From: Petroclostridium xylanilyticum
GTDB lineage: Bacteria; Bacillota; Clostridia; SK-Y3
Assembly (NCBI RefSeq): GCF_002252565.1
Contig: NZ_NPML01000011.1
Coordinates: forward strand, 186,001-250,000
Length of the DNA stretch: 64,000 nucleotides
Direction: 5' to 3'
Positions 17,195 through 26,825 of this stretch are shown in pieces (position 1 is the stretch's first letter; the number at the start of each line of letters is the position of its first letter). The notes under the pieces are model-generated. The model worked only from the letters and a program-made list of their open reading frames with translations, searched no databases and was not told where the DNA came from. The position numbers were made by a program, and so were the translations under genes.

Positions 17195-18552
17195 TATTGT
17201 TTTACCTTGTCTTTGGCGAGAATTTCATTTAGCAGTTCAGTAAATTCATTTTTAATTTTTTGAGTTAAACAATTTCTATCATTATACTTCACAAAATACA
17301 ATGTTAATGTACCCTTATATCCTGAGATAAGCAATGATGGGAATCCATGGACTCCTGCAGATGGAATAACAGATATACTATCGATACCCTCTCCAAAGGG
17401 CTTTAGATAATCATCTAGCTTTCCAAAATTAGTTACTCCCATCCCTGAGTATGATTGCATTGCCAAACCATTCATTATTTTACTCATAATTTTTTCTAGA
17501 AGGCCAACTGGAAATATGCTTGTTAAAAGGATTGGATAAAAAAAACCCAAACCAAGAGGTCTTTTCTTTAAAGCCTTGAAATCTTCTGAAATTTTATACA
17601 GATTATCTATATCTTTACTATTTATCATAACTGGCTCAGGCGCAAAATAATTAGCTATACTTAATGCATCCTCTTTAAAATACCTTCTCAGATCAACCAA
17701 CATTCCTGTAGCCAGTTGAGAATTAGGTTCTTCTAAGTCCATGTTATATTTATTAGTGAGTTTTAATACAAGATATAAAAATATATCATTTACTGTGAAT
17801 TTAAAAGGTTTATACAAGTCTTTTAATTTATTAAGGTCATTATTACTGATCATAATTTTTTCAATACCTACATTGTTGTAGTCAATATTCGTATCATTGA
17901 TATTGTCGAGTTCCAGTACAGGCTTTATAGGTTCCATTGTATTAACTTTTTTACGCATTAAAGAAATAGTTTCAAAGAAATTAGCCATACTGATAGAAAA
18001 TACTAGTTTGGATATTTTTCGTACATTTCTCCTTGGCGGAGTACATGTTGTATTATTTAAAATAGCATTATAATACTCTCCAATTATCTTTATTGCCTGT
18101 AACCACCCTCGCCCGTCAGCTAAACAATGATGCAAACAAAAAGCTATCATCTTATTTCCAATTTGTTCATTATAAAATATCTTTACTTTGAAAGGCGGTT
18201 CACTTTGTATGTTTATATACTTATCCTTTAACTGAATAAATTGATTATATGCTTCATCATAAAAAGAATCTTTATCCTGAAAAGAATTATTATCTACACA
18301 GATTGTTTTGATAAATTGATTGACATCAAGATTTTCTATTGGTACCCATTTATCCCTCCAATACCCCCTGGATATTTTGCATGATAAAATTGGTATGTCC
18401 TTTACAGCTTGTTTTATACTCTCTGCCAAAATTTTAATGTTAAAATCATCTTTTACATAAAGTAAGATATACCAAGTATTACATGTTGCATTATCTTCCA
18501 TAATACGCATGCAGCTGTCCATAACATTTGCTTTTATAAACTTACTCTTCAT
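17194..18552 (-). CDS. Condensation/PapA-like acyltransferase
   Basis: Paralogue of the downstream gene with the canonical motif HHCLADGRG (about 141-149), so it should be catalytically competent. It shares GYWRDKWVPIEN and the latch-region VTNFGKLDDY. It has about 452 residues from the ATG at 18552, which has GGGGG 7 bases upstream; a GTG at 18555 is the other candidate. Relatives transfer acyl groups to alcohols, glycolipids or polyketides. Two such enzymes together suggest two acylation positions, or a heterodimer. Confidence 0.82.
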   Translation of the reverse strand: MKSKFIKANVMDSCMRIMEDNATCNTWYILLYVKDDFNIKILAESIKQAVKDIPILSCKISRGYWRDKWVPIENLDVNQFIKTICVDNNSFQDKDSFYDEAYNQFIQLKDKYINIQSEPPFKVKIFYNEQIGNKMIAFCLHHCLADGRGWLQAIKIIGEYYNAILNNTTCTPPRRNVRKISKLVFSISMANFFETISLMRKKVNTMEPIKPVLELDNINDTNIDYNNVGIEKIMISNNDLNKLKDLYKPFKFTVNDIFLYLVLKLTNKYNMDLEEPNSQLATGMLVDLRRYFKEDALSIANYFAPEPVMINSKDIDNLYKISEDFKALKKRPLGLGFFYPILLTSIFPVGLLEKIMSKIMNGLAMQSYSGMGVTNFGKLDDYLKPFGEGIDSISVIPSAGVHGFPSLLISGYKGTLTLYFVKYNDRNCLTQKIKNEFTELLNEILAKDKVKQ

Positions 18553-18615
18553 CACATTTCCCCCTTATGCGATTAGGTTAAGCAATTCAATAGGGTTCTT
18601 TTATACTTTTGACGT

Positions 18616-19320
18616 TTAGACTGTTAGTAATGCTGATGCAAAAACATAGTCTTTCTCAAATTTTACTCTTATTTTAATAAGGTATTTTAAATTATCAATA
18701 CTCAAACTATATTCCACGTCATTAGCACTAGGATCAATATTAACGGAAAAATTATTAAATCCAAGAGAAAGCCCCACACCTATGGCTTTACAAATCGCTT
18801 CCTTTTGCACCCAGGCTTTATAAAAGGATCGTATCCGGTTTAATTTATTATACTTGCTATATATAGCCAGCTCATCTGGTGAAAAAACACTGCTGGCTAA
18901 GAGGAAGTGATTCAGCTTTGGATTTATTTTTTCTATATCAACACCGATATCTCCATTTTTAGCTATACCGACAAATAAATATTCTTTTGAATGTGAAATA
19001 TTAAAATGGAAAGCTTTATTCACACTATAAGAAATAAGCGGTTTCCCATAATCAGTATATTCATATTTTATTTCATAAGGATTTATATCTAAAAAACTAC
19101 TATGAATAATTCGTGTAATACCTTTACGCAAGCAAAATAAACGTCTTGTTTCTTCATTTCTTATTTCTTGACTCTTTCTTGTCTCTTCATCTGAAAGGCA
19201 CTGCTTGATAACTTCTATATATGTATAAAAATCCCTCACATCAATAATCCATGCATTGTAATCCTTTAGGTCTGGTATATGAGATAGAAAAATCTTATTT
19301 TTAATGTCCCGTAACGACAT
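18616..19320 (-). CDS. Sfp-type 4'-phosphopantetheinyl transferase
   Basis: Activates carrier proteins by adding the phosphopantetheine arm; here its obvious partner is the free ACP at 29186-29494. The motifs GVDIEKI (126-132, with Asp128 and Glu130 for magnesium) and WVQKEAICKA (170-179) define the Sfp family. It has 234 residues. A dedicated Sfp enzyme marks a secondary-metabolite cluster rather than housekeeping lipid synthesis. No Shine-Dalgarno sequence is visible. Its ATG follows the flavodoxin stop by 6 bp, so translation is probably coupled. Confidence 0.93.
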   Translation of the reverse strand: MSLRDIKNKIFLSHIPDLKDYNAWIIDVRDFYTYIEVIKQCLSDEETRKSQEIRNEETRRLFCLRKGITRIIHSSFLDINPYEIKYEYTDYGKPLISYSVNKAFHFNISHSKEYLFVGIAKNGDIGVDIEKINPKLNHFLLASSVFSPDELAIYSKYNKLNRIRSFYKAWVQKEAICKAIGVGLSLGFNNFSVNIDPSANDVEYSLSIDNLKYLIKIRVKFEKDYVFASALLTV

Positions 19321-19326
19321 AAAGAA

Positions 19327-19824
19327 TTAATGCGTAGAAGAAACACATTTCATGAGTTCTTCAACTTTTTTTTCATCAATGTTATTGGGATGCTCCGGGT
19401 CCAGTTTTAATTTCTTTACAAGAATTGATATCATCATCCTGATAAAAAAGTTCTGTTTTTTTACATCTACTTTACCACCTAAATAAAAAATCTCATACCT
19501 GTTTGATGGAATATAATTCTTTACGCTGCGACTGACAATTTTTTCGTACTCTGATTCAGACCCTAAAGCATGAACAAAAAAGATAATTTTTTTAGATTTT
19601 AAAATTGACGTATTTTTTTCTATAAATTTAATAACATCAGGTGCCAAACTTCCTGCATAAACTCCAGACCCAATAAATACTCTGTTATATTGATTTAGAT
19701 TTATAACAGGTTTATCCTTTATATTAAATACATCAACCTTATTTTTTGCTGCCATCTTCATTTTTTCTGCAGTTTCTTTTGTAGTACCGCCCTCTGTACT
19801 ATACACAATAACATCTTTGATCAT
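19327..19824 (-). CDS. Soluble flavodoxin domain protein (HemG-like)
   Basis: A 165-residue flavodoxin fold with VIVYSTEGGTTKETAEKM (5-22) as the FMN phosphate loop and IGSGVYAGSL (about 51-60) as the flavin loop. The form is closest to the flavodoxin_5 family that includes HemG. No membrane segment. In this setting it could deliver electrons to the radical SAM enzyme or the AOR. The ATG at 19824 has GAGGGAT upstream. The role is inferred from context only. Confidence 0.82.
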   Translation of the reverse strand: MIKDVIVYSTEGGTTKETAEKMKMAAKNKVDVFNIKDKPVINLNQYNRVFIGSGVYAGSLAPDVIKFIEKNTSILKSKKIIFFVHALGSESEYEKIVSRSVKNYIPSNRYEIFYLGGKVDVKKQNFFIRMMISILVKKLKLDPEHPNNIDEKKVEELMKCVSSTH

Positions 19825-19840
19825 AATAAATCCCTCTTTT

Positions 19841-21031
19841 TTAAATTAAATTAAATTCCTTAACTAATTCTTCAACAACTTTTTTACATCCCATTGAATT
19901 AAGAAAAAACTGTCTCATTTTCTCCAAGCCTGATTTTGTACTATCATCATTGAGCACTTTGATAATTTCTTCTCGTAATTTATCTGTTCTAATTTTTTTA
20001 TAGGGATAAAAGCTGCCACATTTGTGATATTTGACAAGTCTTCCCATCTCATAAGTCTCATCACTACCAGGACAAACCAACAGCGGAGTCATGCCAAGGA
20101 TAGAATCAGTAACGCTGCTGGCTCCACCATGACTGATAAATAACACAGACTTACTTATCATATTTTTATACTCTGTTGGAGTCAAGTTGTCATATATTGT
20201 TACATGGTCGGGAATAGTTTTCATGTTAATTTTATTCTGTTTATTACCGGCCAATGTGATAGCCACCTTATAGCCAAGATCTTTGGTCGCATTTATACAA
20301 GCCTCCCATAATGCATTGTTAGACTGAACAGTTCCTATACTAACAAATATAAGTTTATTATCTTTTGGCAAAATACTATGTTCAGTATTTGTAGGTCCCA
20401 TAAACCTTACATTATCAGGTATGGCATGTCCATTAGGATGAAACTCTTTAGAGGTAGTAACTATGGTAAATTCACCTTGATGGTCCATGATATCCGGTGG
20501 GTTATCACATAAATTACCATATTTCTTATCTATGCGTTTTTTAATCATCATGCTTTGAATAAAGGTTGGCATGTTTAATAGCATAGATTTAATTGCTCCA
20601 GGTGGTATTTTCTTTTCTCCGGCACCTACAAATATAGTAAACAAGAGAGCTAAAGGAATATTGTACAACCGTGCAACAATTTTTCCCCATATACTTAAGG
20701 GGTCACACATAATCAAATCCGGTTTTTCTTTTTCGACTTCTTTTATTAGAAACGGCATCAGCATATCTGTGAATGAATACAGCATATGCAGTAGAGCTAC
20801 TAGATTCTGTATTATTTTACCTGAAATTTTAGCTTTCTCGCTGTAATATTCTGCAAAATTGTCAGGATATTTACGTACTTCAATATTGTTATATCCTTCA
20901 AATTTATGAAAATGTTCTTCAAGTGTATAATAAAGTAATTTAACATTCTTATCTGCCAGTTCTTTACATAAATTGATTGATACATTTACATGTCCTACAG
21001 CCGGGAAACTAATAAACATTACCTTTTTCAA
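19841..21031 (-). CDS. GT1-family glycosyltransferase (MGT/YjiC-like)
   Basis: Transfers a nucleotide-activated sugar to a small lipophilic acceptor. The 396-residue GT-B fold begins MFISFPAVGHVNVSINL, whose His15 (GHVN) is the usual catalytic base. The C-terminal donor loop reads ISHGGASSVTDSIL followed by LLVCPGSDETYEM. It is distinct from the second, RhlB-like glycosyltransferase of the cluster, so the product may carry two sugars. The start is TTG at 21031 behind GGGGGAAG. Confidence 0.9.
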   Translation of the reverse strand: MKKVMFISFPAVGHVNVSINLCKELADKNVKLLYYTLEEHFHKFEGYNNIEVRKYPDNFAEYYSEKAKISGKIIQNLVALLHMLYSFTDMLMPFLIKEVEKEKPDLIMCDPLSIWGKIVARLYNIPLALLFTIFVGAGEKKIPPGAIKSMLLNMPTFIQSMMIKKRIDKKYGNLCDNPPDIMDHQGEFTIVTTSKEFHPNGHAIPDNVRFMGPTNTEHSILPKDNKLIFVSIGTVQSNNALWEACINATKDLGYKVAITLAGNKQNKINMKTIPDHVTIYDNLTPTEYKNMISKSVLFISHGGASSVTDSILGMTPLLVCPGSDETYEMGRLVKYHKCGSFYPYKKIRTDKLREEIIKVLNDDSTKSGLEKMRQFFLNSMGCKKVVEELVKEFNLI

Positions 21032-21117
21032 AGATTCTTCCCCCTTTCTCTCTTCTTGTTGTTCTAATTCATTTCATTCACTAAAACGGTTGCTCAAATC
21101 ATGCCACCCAAAAATAT

Positions 21118-22338
21118 TTAATATTTTTTAAAAACAAGTGTGGCATTATGTCCTCCAAAGCCAAAGGAATTTGATAGTGCTGCACGAATATCCTTTTCCC
21201 TAGCCTGGTTCGGAATGTAGTCAAGATCCAATTCCGGATCAGGATCATGATAATTAATTGTTGGTGTAAGTATCTTATTATAAATACTTAATACAGTTAT
21301 GATACCTTCAATAGCTCCAGCAGCGCCAAGTGTATGCCCAACCATTGACTTTGACGATGATACGCCTATTTTTTTCGCTCTTTTACCAAAGCATTCTTTG
21401 ATGGCCATTGTTTCATATTTGTCATTTAAATAGGTAGATGTGCCATGTGCATTGATATAATCAATTTCATCATAATTTACCCTAGCATCTGCCAGCGCCA
21501 TTTTCATGGTTTTTGCCATTCCACCCCCATTTTCCTTAGGAGCGGTAATATCTGCCGCCTCGCTAGTTATTGCATACCCGGCAAGCTCAGCATATATAAC
21601 TGCATTTCTCTCACGCGCTATTTTTTCTGATTCCAATACCATTACCCCGGCGCCTTCGCCCATTACAAATCCATCACGTGATAGGGTAAAAGGACGGCAT
21701 GCGGTTTCCGGTGAATCATTCCTTACAGACATGGCCATTATTTGGTTAAAACCTTTAATGTATTCAGGTTCAATACTTGAATCAACTCCACCTGCAATAA
21801 CAATATCAGCAAGACCGGATTTTATCATTTGATGACCTAGTCCAATGGCATAGGCAGAAGAAGCACAGGCTGTAGAAACATTAAAATTGGGACCTTCCAA
21901 ACCGTAAAGAAGGGAAATCCAGGCGCTTGGCGCATTCGGCATTGATTTAACAACAATGTGAGAATCGGACTGGTTTCGTTCCATGTCATTATATGAAGTA
22001 GTGATTACCCCCATGATAACGGCAATTCGCACCCTATCATAATTATCAAAATTGATACTGCTATTCTTAATTGCTTCATCAGCCGCAACCATTGACATTC
22101 TAGTTGTTCTTGTCATTTGTTTTCTATTTCTTCGCGGTATTATTTTTTCAGCAAGTTGTTCAAACTCCGGACTAACTTCCGCAGCAATCTGAGTCTCATG
22201 ATTGCTGGCATCAAATAAAGATATTTTCTTAACACCTGAGCGGCCTGCCAATAGATTTTGCCAGGTTGTTTCCAGATTCACTCCAAGAGAGGTGACCATC
22301 CCCATCCCGGTTATAACAGTTTTATTTTCATTATTCAT
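21118..22338 (-). CDS. 3-oxoacyl-ACP synthase II (FabF-like)
   Basis: Elongating condensing enzyme: adds two carbons from malonyl-ACP. The Cys-His-His triad is intact: Cys158 (STACASS), His298 (NAHGTST) and His335 (MVGHTLG), in 406 residues. It is the only KAS II in the cluster and no chain-length-factor partner is present. The start is set at the ATG at 22338 because GGAGGG lies 8 bases upstream; a longer TTG-initiated frame (22365) would bury this site. It lies between the dehydrogenase-like gene and a glycosyltransferase. Confidence 0.93.
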   Translation of the reverse strand: MNNENKTVITGMGMVTSLGVNLETTWQNLLAGRSGVKKISLFDASNHETQIAAEVSPEFEQLAEKIIPRRNRKQMTRTTRMSMVAADEAIKNSSINFDNYDRVRIAVIMGVITTSYNDMERNQSDSHIVVKSMPNAPSAWISLLYGLEGPNFNVSTACASSAYAIGLGHQMIKSGLADIVIAGGVDSSIEPEYIKGFNQIMAMSVRNDSPETACRPFTLSRDGFVMGEGAGVMVLESEKIARERNAVIYAELAGYAITSEAADITAPKENGGGMAKTMKMALADARVNYDEIDYINAHGTSTYLNDKYETMAIKECFGKRAKKIGVSSSKSMVGHTLGAAGAIEGIITVLSIYNKILTPTINYHDPDPELDLDYIPNQAREKDIRAALSNSFGFGGHNATLVFKKY

Positions 22339-22378
22339 AGACACACCCTCCACTAAGAAACTCAAAATTTATTTGTTA

Positions 22379-23521
22379 TCAATTATTAAAAACAGCTAAA
22401 TCTAGTGGTTGATAAATATCATCCTGCAACCTTTGGCGGTTATCTAAAAGGCACTCTATAATCTTTTGATGTCCTATGCGTTTCAGCATACTGGCGGGAT
22501 CTTCAGATAATCCTAGAACTTCTTTAACCGCTTCATTGATTTTATCTTTTTCAACATTTTGATTATGTATTATAAAAGCTATTTCATTTATAAGAAGGCT
22601 TTGCAACCTTAGTATTATATTTCGCTTATAATCATTTAACTCTGCTTCAGAAACTTTTTTAAACTCTACCGGATGCTCCTGTTCATAGGCACTAAGTCCC
22701 TTATTGCCGATCCCTCCCGGATAACTCTCCTCTATTAGTTTTTTGCCTTTATTATATAAAGGAATGAAAAGCTTTCTATAACGGTCATTAACAAAATTTT
22801 CAATGCTCTCTAAAATAATGCTTATGCCGGTAGAATCAACAATTTCAAATAATCCCAAGCTTAACAGTTGCTCTTTTAACAGCTTATCAATTTCTTCTAT
22901 AGTTAAATAATGTTCTTCATAAATTCTATATGCCTGTGTTGTTAATATCGAAAGCATTTTAGTCAAAACCATGTTTGCATTTTCTTCTAACTCAAAAGGG
23001 TTTTTACCGATATTTGTCAATACACTGCGTACCATTTCAACATAATCTTTTCCGGTAGACGACGTTTTATTGATTTCAACGGTTCTCATAACCTTTACCG
23101 GATAAAAGAAATGCATTCCCATGCATCTGTCCTTCTTTATACATTTTTCAAAAACAATCTGTAGCGGTATGGATGAGGTGTTGGATGCTAAAATACAGTC
23201 CTGTCTTACGATGGCCTCTACCTTTTCAAAAACATCCTGCTTCAGTTTTTTATCTTCATAAACCGATTCAATAACGAGGTCACAGTTTTTCAAAGCAGAT
23301 AAGTCATTGGATATTATAAAGGAGTTAGTTTTTTTTTCATAGGTAGATTCAGTTATATAACCTCTCTTTAGCATTTTTTTTAATTGTTTTTCAATGGAAG
23401 CTGTTATCTCTTCAATATCCTCCGATTTCCTACAAATCATAACCATATTATAGTCAAATTGGAAGAATTCATTAAATATATCTCTTCCCATTTTTCCTTT
23501 GCCTATAATACCGATTTCCAT
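22379..23521 (-). CDS. 3-hydroxyacyl-CoA dehydrogenase-like protein, altered active site
   Basis: A divergent 380-residue relative of the dehydrogenase at 14940-15791. The N-terminal Rossmann motif GIIGKGKMG (4-12), the LASNTSS stretch and His137 (GMHFFYP) are retained. At the catalytic Asn position the family's PGFxxNR reads NANMVLTKM, so Thr187 replaces Asn. The C-terminal part is longer than usual, with a second helical dehydrogenase-type region. It may bind hydroxyacyl or ketoacyl thioesters with reduced or changed activity. It overlaps nothing; the ATG has GGGGAG upstream. Confidence 0.85.
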   Translation of the reverse strand: MEIGIIGKGKMGRDIFNEFFQFDYNMVMICRKSEDIEEITASIEKQLKKMLKRGYITESTYEKKTNSFIISNDLSALKNCDLVIESVYEDKKLKQDVFEKVEAIVRQDCILASNTSSIPLQIVFEKCIKKDRCMGMHFFYPVKVMRTVEINKTSSTGKDYVEMVRSVLTNIGKNPFELEENANMVLTKMLSILTTQAYRIYEEHYLTIEEIDKLLKEQLLSLGLFEIVDSTGISIILESIENFVNDRYRKLFIPLYNKGKKLIEESYPGGIGNKGLSAYEQEHPVEFKKVSEAELNDYKRNIILRLQSLLINEIAFIIHNQNVEKDKINEAVKEVLGLSEDPASMLKRIGHQKIIECLLDNRQRLQDDIYQPLDLAVFNN

Positions 23522-23539
23522 TTTATTACTCCCCTCGAT

Positions 23540-24943
23540 TTATACTGTTTTATCATTGTGATTTTCATACATAGACAAAAATTTCTTACCTGATTTTGCA
23601 CTAACCTTATACAACTCTGCGATTTTACCATAAAAAACATCTTCAGGAAGCTTTGTTTTTAAGACACTATTGGTAAGATTATAGTATTCATAATCTCTAA
23701 TAATTATTTGATCCTGCAGTTCATCCCATTGTTCTGTCCCAGGGAATGGCGTCAAAATAGTCAAAGCGGAATTATAAATAGGGTTGTCTTCTATAAAACG
23801 TCCAACTCTCTCAAAATCCTCTTCATCATAATCAGGCCGAATAATATAGTTTCCATTTACATAGATTCCGGCTTCGTTTAATATCTTTAACGCTTCTTTT
23901 ATTGTTTCGACGGAACAGTCTTTTCCGTATTTTTCTAGCTCGTCGTCGCTTGTAGCCTCAAGACCACAAACTGTCACTTTTAATCCGGCTTTAGCGGCTA
24001 GTTGTATGATCTCGGGGTGCCGTACTACTGTGTCTGTTCGTACATCACCCATATAGGCATGATCTTTATTCAATCCTTCTTCAATAATCCTAGTGAATAA
24101 TTCCTTCGTTTTTTTAATATCGCCAAATGTGTTGGCATCACAAAACCGTATCAAATAGTATTGTTCCATTTGTTTGAGTTCATTGATAATGGATTCAATA
24201 TCACGGTGGAAATAAAACCCGTTGGTCATCCTCCATAAATAACAAAAATTACATCTATGTGTACAGCCTTGTGAAGTACTAATATAATGAATTTTCTTTT
24301 TTATATGTGGTATTGTATAGTTATATTTATCAGTCAGAGCCCTATTTGGCAGCATTTCATCAAGCAGATAATTCTCCTTGAATTCTTTATAACTCATGTC
24401 GCTTAACGGCCTAGTATAATACAAACTATTTCCTGTGTTGATGGCCAGTCCTGGGATTTTTGAGTAATCGGCTTTCTCCCTGTTCTTTTTAAATTCTTGA
24501 ACAATATGGTAATAACTGTGTTTCCCTAAACCTACGGATATGATATCTGCTTTTGAACCTATGAAATCCTGTGGACATGATGTAGGGTGAATACCGCCGA
24601 TAGTAGTCAGAATCTTATTGTTTACTTTTTTTACTGTTTCAAGCAGTTTGATTACACAATTATACTGTGCAGTTAAACAGGTGAAACTGACAATATCAGG
24701 TTTAAAAATATTGATTTCTTTAATAAGCTCCTCTATATAATCATAATCAGGATTAATATCCATTTCTGCCTTTTGATCAAGAATGATAACATTCTCTTCG
24801 GGCAGCATTCCTGCAAGAACATTCAATGCTAAAGGAGGTCCTACCAATACCCGCTTTGCAATGGCTTTTCTACCCTCTTCATCACAATAGTCATATATTA
24901 TGAATCTATTAGGAATTGGTGGGTTTACAAGCAATATATTCAT
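23540..24943 (-). CDS. Cobalamin-type radical SAM enzyme
   Basis: 467 residues. The N-terminal domain (about 1-150) resembles the B12-binding Rossmann domain of class B enzymes (MNILLVNPP, GPPLALNVLAG, TIGGIHPT). The radical SAM core carries the cluster motif CTHRCNFC (Cys227, 231, 234). Relatives methylate unreactive carbons, form rings or join chains on lipids such as hopanoids and, in anammox clusters, ladderane candidates. Here it sits among acyl-chain enzymes, so it probably modifies the lipid or polyketide chain. The exact reaction cannot be read from sequence. Confidence 0.9.
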   Translation of the reverse strand: MNILLVNPPIPNRFIIYDYCDEEGRKAIAKRVLVGPPLALNVLAGMLPEENVIILDQKAEMDINPDYDYIEELIKEINIFKPDIVSFTCLTAQYNCVIKLLETVKKVNNKILTTIGGIHPTSCPQDFIGSKADIISVGLGKHSYYHIVQEFKKNREKADYSKIPGLAINTGNSLYYTRPLSDMSYKEFKENYLLDEMLPNRALTDKYNYTIPHIKKKIHYISTSQGCTHRCNFCYLWRMTNGFYFHRDIESIINELKQMEQYYLIRFCDANTFGDIKKTKELFTRIIEEGLNKDHAYMGDVRTDTVVRHPEIIQLAAKAGLKVTVCGLEATSDDELEKYGKDCSVETIKEALKILNEAGIYVNGNYIIRPDYDEEDFERVGRFIEDNPIYNSALTILTPFPGTEQWDELQDQIIIRDYEYYNLTNSVLKTKLPEDVFYGKIAELYKVSAKSGKKFLSMYENHNDKTV

Positions 24944-24968
24944 TCCTTCATCCCCTCACTCATTAATA

Positions 24969-26087
24969 TTATTCAACGTACTTAAGTGTAAATCCAGCTT
25001 GCATAAACTTACTTACTTCCATTACAAAGCTAAATATCAAATCACCATTTTCAAAACTGCGATTTTTTAATAGATAATCAATTGACATGATAGCCGCCGG
25101 TGGTCCCGGATAACCGATTTGTTCTACTGCACTGTAAAATTTATCTAGTCCAATTCCTAATTCAGTGCATTCTTGCATTATATGCTCACGAACGGATTTT
25201 GACGGCATATTAATCACAAAATACTTTAAAGGAGTGAGATCGATATTCTGAAGAGCAAGCATTCTTTTTAGTGCATTATAAAAAATTGTCTTGCCGTTGC
25301 TTTCTGTATGAGCAAAGTCTTCCATCTGATTTAAATAAACCTGTCTAATATGATGGGCACCTTCCTCATAATTCTTTAGAGGATTATTCCAATGGTAAGG
25401 GAGCCTGTTCCCCATGGCTGACTTCTTTTTTCCTCCCGCAGACTCAATATAGGTGTTTTCCAAGTAAAAGCCTTTTTTCTTTTCATCGTCAGCTGTTAGA
25501 ACAAATGCACCGCCACCGTCACATAAGTACCAGCGTAAAAAGATATCTTCTTTAGTAACTTTCTCCTGATTATAAAACTCAGGGACAAAAAACGAACTGG
25601 AAACACATGAAGAAACAACTAGTGCATTTTTATATTCACCAGTTTGTAAATATGTATGGGCTAATTTTATAGCTTTATAAACAGATGTACAATTTGCATG
25701 GATATGAAACTCACCGCAGATTTCAATTGCAAGTTCTTCCTGTATTCGTGTTGATATTGCAGGCATTTGCTCAGAATAATTACCGCCATAAATTAGAAGA
25801 TCGATGTCTTTTGCTTCCATTCCGGCATCTTCCAAGGCTAACTTGGCAGCTTTTACAGACAAACTTAAATTATCGTCATCAAATGTGCGGGTTTTATTAT
25901 TGAATGCATAATAAACATACTCTACACCAAGCATTTCGGCCATCAATGGTTGAACTTTTTCTATCCACTTCTGAAGTTTTACCGGCGCTTTCGTAAGCTG
26001 TCCGAGGTAATCATTGATTTGGTCAAATTTTATGGGTTGTCCGGGAAGATATGAACCTGTTCCCGCTAGTCTCACATTTTTCCACAT
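24969..26087 (-). CDS. KAS III-like protein lacking catalytic His and Asn
   Basis: A 372-residue thiolase-fold protein. Cys133 (HANCTSVYK) stands at the nucleophile position. The position of the KAS III His is Asn293 (FVINMPSK) and that of the Asn is Tyr326 (IGYPGPP). Such changes abolish decarboxylative condensation in canonical enzymes, while the Cys could still carry an acyl group. Known variants of this fold act as acyltransferases or starter-selecting enzymes. The gene overlaps the upstream crotonase gene by 16 bp. ATG 26087 follows GGGAGGGGG. Confidence 0.85.
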   Translation of the reverse strand: MWKNVRLAGTGSYLPGQPIKFDQINDYLGQLTKAPVKLQKWIEKVQPLMAEMLGVEYVYYAFNNKTRTFDDDNLSLSVKAAKLALEDAGMEAKDIDLLIYGGNYSEQMPAISTRIQEELAIEICGEFHIHANCTSVYKAIKLAHTYLQTGEYKNALVVSSCVSSSFFVPEFYNQEKVTKEDIFLRWYLCDGGGAFVLTADDEKKKGFYLENTYIESAGGKKKSAMGNRLPYHWNNPLKNYEEGAHHIRQVYLNQMEDFAHTESNGKTIFYNALKRMLALQNIDLTPLKYFVINMPSKSVREHIMQECTELGIGLDKFYSAVEQIGYPGPPAAIMSIDYLLKNRSFENGDLIFSFVMEVSKFMQAGFTLKYVE

Positions 26088-26824
26088 GTTATGTACCCCC
26101 TCCCTTGCTTATTTTTAATACTCAGATAAATTTCATTAAAATTTTTTAAATACATCTTGATATTTGTTTTGGAATATGTCATTTTACTTTGTAAAATATA
26201 TTTCATCAATTCTTCACAATAGGACAAAGTCTCTTTTTTACTGACAATACCATCAACAATTCCCATTTTCAAAGCATCTTCTGCAGAAAAGGTTTCACCG
26301 CTTAACACTAATTCAAGAGCTTTCCCAAGACCGCATAATTCTACGCATCTTAAAGTACCACTCAAAGCTGGTATAAACCCAAATGTTGACTCAGGTAGAC
26401 CCAATGTACTGCCGTTGCCACAAATACGGATATGGCTGCACAAGGCCAATTCCAAGCCTGCCCCAATACAAAAACCGTTAATAGCGCTTATAACCGGTAT
26501 ATTATGGTTGTAAAAAAAATCAAATGAATTCCGATCTTGCTGATGCCCCATGGGATAGGTTACCAAATTACCATCACTATCAAATGAAGCTTGATTTGAA
26601 ACAAGTTCCTTAAGCCTGTCTACCTCAACACCGGAACTATAATGCCTCCCGTTGCCCGTTATTATGATTCCTTTAACTTTGGAATGAGCAATATATCGAG
26701 TGACAAGTTCACTAAGTTCTGTAAGAAACAAAGTTGTCATTTTATTTGCAGGCGGATCGTTAATGACAACATATCCTATATCTTCTTTTTCTTCAAAAAT
26801 AACTTTGTTCAATTCAATCTTCAT
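26072..26824 (-). CDS. Enoyl-CoA hydratase/isomerase (crotonase)
   Basis: A 250-residue crotonase fold. Oxyanion-hole segments SSGVEV and INGFCIGAGLELAL are present, and a Glu stands in the catalytic position of LPESTFGF (about 143-150). It can hydrate or dehydrate enoyl/3-hydroxyacyl thioesters, here probably replacing a FabZ-type dehydratase. It is the first of three crotonase-fold proteins in the cluster. Only a weak GAGG site precedes its ATG, which lies 1 bp after the upstream stop. Confidence 0.92.
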   Translation of the reverse strand: MKIELNKVIFEEKEDIGYVVINDPPANKMTTLFLTELSELVTRYIAHSKVKGIIITGNGRHYSSGVEVDRLKELVSNQASFDSDGNLVTYPMGHQQDRNSFDFFYNHNIPVISAINGFCIGAGLELALCSHIRICGNGSTLGLPESTFGFIPALSGTLRCVELCGLGKALELVLSGETFSAEDALKMGIVDGIVSKKETLSYCEELMKYILQSKMTYSKTNIKMYLKNFNEIYLSIKNKQGRGYITCGKM

Positions 26825-26825
26825 A

